Assembly (NCBI RefSeq): GCF_001816125.1
Contig: NZ_MDZA01000144.1
Coordinates: forward strand, 1-49,025
Source: Hymenobacter coccineus
Lineage (GTDB): Bacteria; Bacteroidota; Bacteroidia; Cytophagales; Hymenobacteraceae
Length of the DNA: 49,025 nucleotides
Reading direction: 5' to 3'
Position 1 is the first letter of the stretch, and each line of letters opens with the position of its first letter. The notes beneath the pieces were generated by a model, which was not told the DNA's origin, ran no database searches, and saw only the letters and a program-made list of their open reading frames with translations. Shown here piece after piece: positions 48,529 to 49,025 of the stretch. The position numbers and the translations under genes are program-made.

Positions 48529-49025
48529 TCAGGCTGTACCTAATAGCTCCCGCGCGGCCCGGATGCCTTGGTAAAAGGCTTCCTCGAAAATAGAGATGCC
48601 GCTGAAGTCAGTGTGGGCGAAGAAGATACGGTTTCGCACCGGGCGCTGGGCGGCGGCCCGGCCAGGGCCCCACAGCAGGCCGGGCGTGGGGGCTACCATG
48701 CCGTGGCCCCACACCCAGAGGTCGGCCCGCTGGAGGTAGGGCGTCACGCCGGGGTGGTAGGTTTCGAGCTCGGCCACCACGCGCGGCAGCCACTGCGCGT
48801 AAGATGTTTGGTAGGCGTGACGGCGGGCCAGGTCGGGGGCTTCGTCGGTGAGGGGCCAGTAGAGGGTGACGACTTTGGGGCCCCCGGTGTCCTGGGTCAG
48901 GTCCTGCTGGTTGGCGTTGATGTAGCCCAGCGAGGCGCTACCGTAGCGCACGTTGTCCCAGCTCAGAGGCCGGCCGGGGCCCTGTGGCAGGCCGGCCGAC
49001 CGGTGAGGTTGGCGATGAGCCACGG
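48529..49025 (-). CDS. C-terminal part of an FAD-dependent (amine-oxidase-like) oxidoreductase, possible frameshift
   Basis: The gene is cut by the window end. About 150 residues are readable: LSWDNVRYGSASLGYINANQ, YWPLTDEAPDLARRHAYQTS and a C-terminal FFAHTDFSGISIFEEAFYQG that forms the last FAD-contact region of NAD(P)/FAD-dependent amine-oxidase-like proteins. At the very edge, another frame reads PWLIANLTGRPA (49025 to about 48990), which is the expected upstream text of this family. The joint between it and GLPQGPGRPLSWDNV implies one missing base near 48990-49002. The frame that stays open to the edge gives meaningless AHRQPHRSAG instead. The remaining family assignment is good but the substrate is unknown. 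Confidence 0.7.
   Translation of the reverse strand, partial: VAHRQPHRSAGLPQGPGRPLSWDNVRYGSASLGYINANQQDLTQDTGGPKVVTLYWPLTDEAPDLARRHAYQTSYAQWLPRVVAELETYHPGVTPYLQRADLWVWGHGMVAPTPGLLWGPGRAAAQRPVRNRIFFAHTDFSGISIFEEAFYQGIRAARELLGTA

Noticed and set aside
1..49025. tRNA, rRNA or riboswitch
   Set aside because: No cloverleaf, rRNA-like text or known aptamer core was recognised on either strand by eye; a covariance-model scan was not possible.

Overview
The window looks like chromosomal DNA of a high-GC Bacteroidota, most likely Hymenobacter or a close relative in the Hymenobacteraceae. The evidence is mixed. Seen in the sequence: very GC-rich coding DNA, repeated Bacteroidota-type -7 boxes (TAnnTTTG and variants such as TACCTTCG) close to start codons, and little sign of Shine-Dalgarno sites. 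Known of the lineage: a TonB-dependent receptor with a DUF4249 lipoprotein, OmpA proteins carrying PD40 propellers, a TPR-PD40-CRD-OmpA (PorE-like) protein, and DACNV and DUF6687 proteins. No rRNA, tRNA, CRISPR array or intact insertion sequence was recognised, and no gap between genes exceeds about 280 bases.

Layout. 1-8.5 kb: a geranylgeranyl-reductase-like flavoprotein, a TPR lipoprotein, dihydrolipoamide dehydrogenase (lpdA), a decayed RhuM-Fic gene, a secreted TonB-C protein, an EamA exporter and rarA. 8.6-14.1 kb: an outer-membrane barrel gene enclosed by 42-base inverted repeats, sppA, an M1-like peptidase and purine nucleoside phosphorylase. 14.0-18.8 kb: a PIN toxin with a DUF104-like antitoxin, a DUF4249 lipoprotein and its TonB-dependent receptor, and thioredoxin. 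19-21 kb: a secreted protein, an HNH protein and a DUF6687 protein. 21.2-30.3 kb: sbcC and sbcD, about 4.1 kb apart on the same strand; between them lie an alpha/beta hydrolase, a small secreted protein, a DisA-like (DACNV) nucleotide-domain protein and a barrel protein. 30.4-31.9 kb: a lower-GC accessory patch with a PIN toxin-antitoxin pair and an S1-domain protein, both bounded by direct repeats. 31.9-36.5 kb: a metallo-beta-lactamase/rhodanese persulfide enzyme, a Spy-like protein, an APC amino-acid permease and two small proteins. 36.6-41.2 kb: two secreted amidohydrolase-like proteins, the first frameshifted. 41.5-49 kb: a lectin-PD40-OmpA protein, a PorE-like protein, a TPR protein, a polytopic membrane protein and the 3' end of a flavin oxidoreductase.

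Most genes are housekeeping or envelope functions in short transcription units. The intergenic DNA is unusually structured. At least three copies of an ATGCTGAGCG/ATTCCGAGCG hairpin family, several long inverted repeats, interlocked palindromes near 48.3 kb and a high density of GGGCCC are visible. The most interesting places are the DACNV gene between sbcC and sbcD, the toxin-antitoxin insertion that duplicated the first codons of sbcD, the repeat-bounded S1 gene, and the inverted-repeat-bounded barrel gene at 8.5-9.4 kb. Two genes (and possibly the last one) carry single-base frameshifts that may be real mutations or assembly errors.
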